Of a stretch of DNA of 7,536 nt, positions 6,374-7,536 are shown in pieces. The notes beneath the pieces are model-generated. The model searched no databases. It saw only the letters and a program-made list of their open reading frames with translations, and had not been told where the DNA came from. Made by a program: the position numbers and the translations under genes. Origin of the DNA: Chloroflexota bacterium (GTDB taxonomy: Bacteria; Chloroflexota; Anaerolineae; B4-G1; SLSP01); assembly GCA_012798275.1 (NCBI GenBank), contig JAAZNO010000283.1, forward strand, positions 1-7,536. The letters are read 5' to 3'. Numbering within the stretch: position 1 is the first letter of the stretch; each line of letters starts with the position of its first letter.

Positions 6374-7269
6374 ATCTTAGTTCCTCCATCCCAACATACC
6401 CTTCAACGTCCTCCCTGCCCGAAGTGCTGCTGCCGCTCCATATGAAGCCTGCGAGCGCTTTCCCGTTGGAGGCCCTGACAGACGCCTACAATCAGACGCG
6501 CATTGACTATATCGTCCCCATGCCGATGAATGTCACCCGCCTGCGCGAGTACATCCACAATTATGATATTGCGCTGGAACATTCTGCGGTGGCCTTAGCC
6601 GACGACCAAATCCTGGGACTCGCCCTCCTGGGAGTGCGCCCCCCGCGTACCTGGATCACCCGTCTGGGGGTGCTGCCGGTCAAACGTCGCCGCGGCACCG
6701 GGCAAGAGTTGATGGAATATCTGATCGCGCGCTCCCAAGACCTGCAGGCGCAGCAGATCATCCTTGAAGTGATCAAGAACAACACTCCCGCCCACACGCT
6801 TTTTCGGAAACTGGGCTTTGAGGAAACCCGCGAGCTGCTGGTCGTCCGCCGTCCGCCCCGCGCAGCTTTGCCGTCGGCGCCGCCGTATTCGGCGCGCCTT
6901 CTGCCTTCCGAGGCGGCCCTCTCCCTGCTGCAGCAACGCCGCAGCTGCCCCTCCTGGCTGGACGAATTCCCCTCCCTCTGCCACGCCGGCAACATGAAGG
7001 GATTGGAAGTCCATCTGGAATCTGGGGAATGGGGTTGGGCCGTCTTCCAGCAGACGCCTTTTCAATTAGGCCGTCTGGTACTGCAAGTCGAAACCCGAGA
7101 CGAAGAAGCGGTGGTCAGAGCCTTGTTACACGCCCTGCACACCGCTCATCCCCACCACGACACCACTTGCGAGAACTTGCCAGCAGCGGATCCCTACTGG
7201 CCCCTCATGCAGGAGGCCGGTTACCTGCTGTCCTTCACGCGCATCGAGATGCAACTATCCTTGAAATAA
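6370..7269 (+). CDS. GNAT-family acetyltransferase with degenerate second half
   Basis: Predicted acyl-CoA-dependent N-acetyltransferase, cytoplasmic, 299 residues. The first half, about 25-165, shows a GNAT fold: a strand-rich ALADDQILGLALLG, then ITRLGVLPVKRRRGTG with the acetyl-CoA pyrophosphate-binding loop at R106-G111, then the later-motif pattern NNTPAHTLFRKLGFEETREL. The second half, about 170-299, ends in a matching pattern (PLMQEAGYLLSFTRIEMQL), suggesting a second GNAT-like domain, but I find no R/Q-x-x-G-x-G/A loop there, so it is probably structural or substrate-binding. A single GNAT domain is usually about 150 residues, so the length fits two. The start is GTG, overlapping the previous stop; the first 24 residues are Ser/Pro-rich and outside the fold, so a start at the ATG at 6442 cannot be excluded. 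No cNMP-binding domain is fused, so control by the operon's cAMP would have to be indirect. The substrate (protein lysine, amino acid or small amine) is unknown. Confidence 0.88.
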   Translation: MNLSSSIPTYPSTSSLPEVLLPLHMKPASAFPLEALTDAYNQTRIDYIVPMPMNVTRLREYIHNYDIALEHSAVALADDQILGLALLGVRPPRTWITRLGVLPVKRRRGTGQELMEYLIARSQDLQAQQIILEVIKNNTPAHTLFRKLGFEETRELLVVRRPPRAALPSAPPYSARLLPSEAALSLLQQRRSCPSWLDEFPSLCHAGNMKGLEVHLESGEWGWAVFQQTPFQLGRLVLQVETRDEEAVVRALLHALHTAHPHHDTTCENLPAADPYWPLMQEAGYLLSFTRIEMQLSLK

Positions 7270-7277
7270 GCCCCCCT

Positions 7278-7536
7278 TCAGCACAAGAGCTCCCCGGTGC
7301 TCCTCTGCGGCAGCCGTCGTGCGGCGCGCCGCTCCTGCGGCTTGGAACGGCGCTGCAACAGGGGCCATGACGGCGCGGGCTGTTTGCGCCAGAAATAGTA
7401 CCAGAGGAGCACCCCTCCAATCAATGAGAGCACGCCGCCCCCCGCAGCGCCCAGCCAATACCAAAGCCGCTGTCGCCGTTGCGCCGCCTGGAGCAGCTCC
7501 CGCTCCAAATTGGCGACGAATGGAGAGGACGGCGTC
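7278..7536 (-). CDS. C-terminal end of a single-helix membrane protein (5' end outside window)
   Basis: On the minus strand a frame is open from the right edge to a TGA at 7280-7278, eight bases from the convergent acetyltransferase stop. The visible 86 or so residues are: a polar helix-like part (NLERELLQAAQRRQR), one hydrophobic stretch running from LWYWLGAAGGG to LLWYYFW that would cross the membrane, and a short tail rich in Arg, Lys, Gln and Pro. The basic tail suggests a cytoplasmic C-terminus by the positive-inside rule. A TTG at 7508 could serve as start, but the frame remains open upstream with ordinary codons (TPSSPFVAN), so I read it as the tail of a longer protein anchored near its C-terminus. 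No family recognised. It belongs to a separate transcription unit. It may not be a real gene, since shadow frames are common in this GC-rich DNA, but the clear membrane segment favours it. Confidence 0.5.
   Translation of the reverse strand, partial: TPSSPFVANLERELLQAAQRRQRLWYWLGAAGGGVLSLIGGVLLWYYFWRKQPAPSWPLLQRRSKPQERRAARRLPQRSTGELLC

Noticed and set aside
6561..7065. Two overlapping minus-strand frames opposite the acetyltransferase gene
   Set aside because: Arg/Ser/Gly-rich low-complexity products, mirrored from a plausible GNAT coding sequence; no start signal or motif supports them.
7287..7302. Inverted repeat GAGC...GCTC just after the operon end as a terminator
   Set aside because: The stem is only four bases, there is no T-run, and it lies inside the convergent frame.
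7029..7370. 113-residue plus-strand frame running past the acetyltransferase stop
   Set aside because: Most of it is an alternate reading of the acetyltransferase gene, and the product is Arg/Ser/Pro-rich without any motif.

Overview
The window is a compact, GC-rich bacterial locus with six plus-strand genes packed head to tail from base 1 to 7269, followed by the end of a convergent minus-strand gene. The kinase style (repeated PAS and GAF modules feeding a HisKA/HATPase core), the stand-alone receivers, the response regulator fused to a class III cyclase and the zinc-ribbon threonine-synthase-type enzyme are reminiscent of Chloroflexota (Anaerolineae/Caldilineae-like), with Cyanobacteria or another environmental phylum as alternatives. 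This placement is an impression from protein style, not a measurement.

Layout. (1) Bases 1-2318: the 3' part of a large histidine kinase, cut by the left edge: end of a PAS domain, GAF, PAS, GAF, HisKA, HATPase. The PAS-tail plus GAF segment occurs twice, without gaps, 912 bases apart. (2) Bases 2333-3454: a response regulator whose output is a class III nucleotide cyclase with the residues expected for making cAMP. (3) Bases 3438-5558: an unusual protein with an N-terminal zinc ribbon, a complete threonine-synthase-like PLP enzyme, and two receiver domains in tandem at the C-terminus. (4) and (5) Bases 5569-5970 and 5975-6373: two stand-alone single-domain receivers. (6) Bases 6370-7269: a GNAT-type acetyltransferase with a second, degenerate-looking GNAT-like half. 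(7) From base 7278 to the right edge on the minus strand: the C-terminal end of a protein with one membrane helix.

How they may work together. The spacings (14 bases, 17-base overlap, 10 bases, 4 bases, 4-base overlap) point to one translationally coupled operon. It encodes one visible kinase and five receiver domains in four proteins, but no DNA-binding output and no HPt domain. The visible outputs are a second messenger (cAMP), an amino-acid-type PLP enzyme and an acetyl transfer. The inferred model is a phospho-signalling cassette acting on enzymes after translation rather than on transcription.

The most interesting element is the PLP enzyme fused to two receivers, which suggests an amino-acid enzyme controlled directly by aspartate phosphorylation. 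No gap over 300 bases lacks a gene. I saw no tRNA, rRNA, CRISPR array, insertion sequence or convincing terminator.
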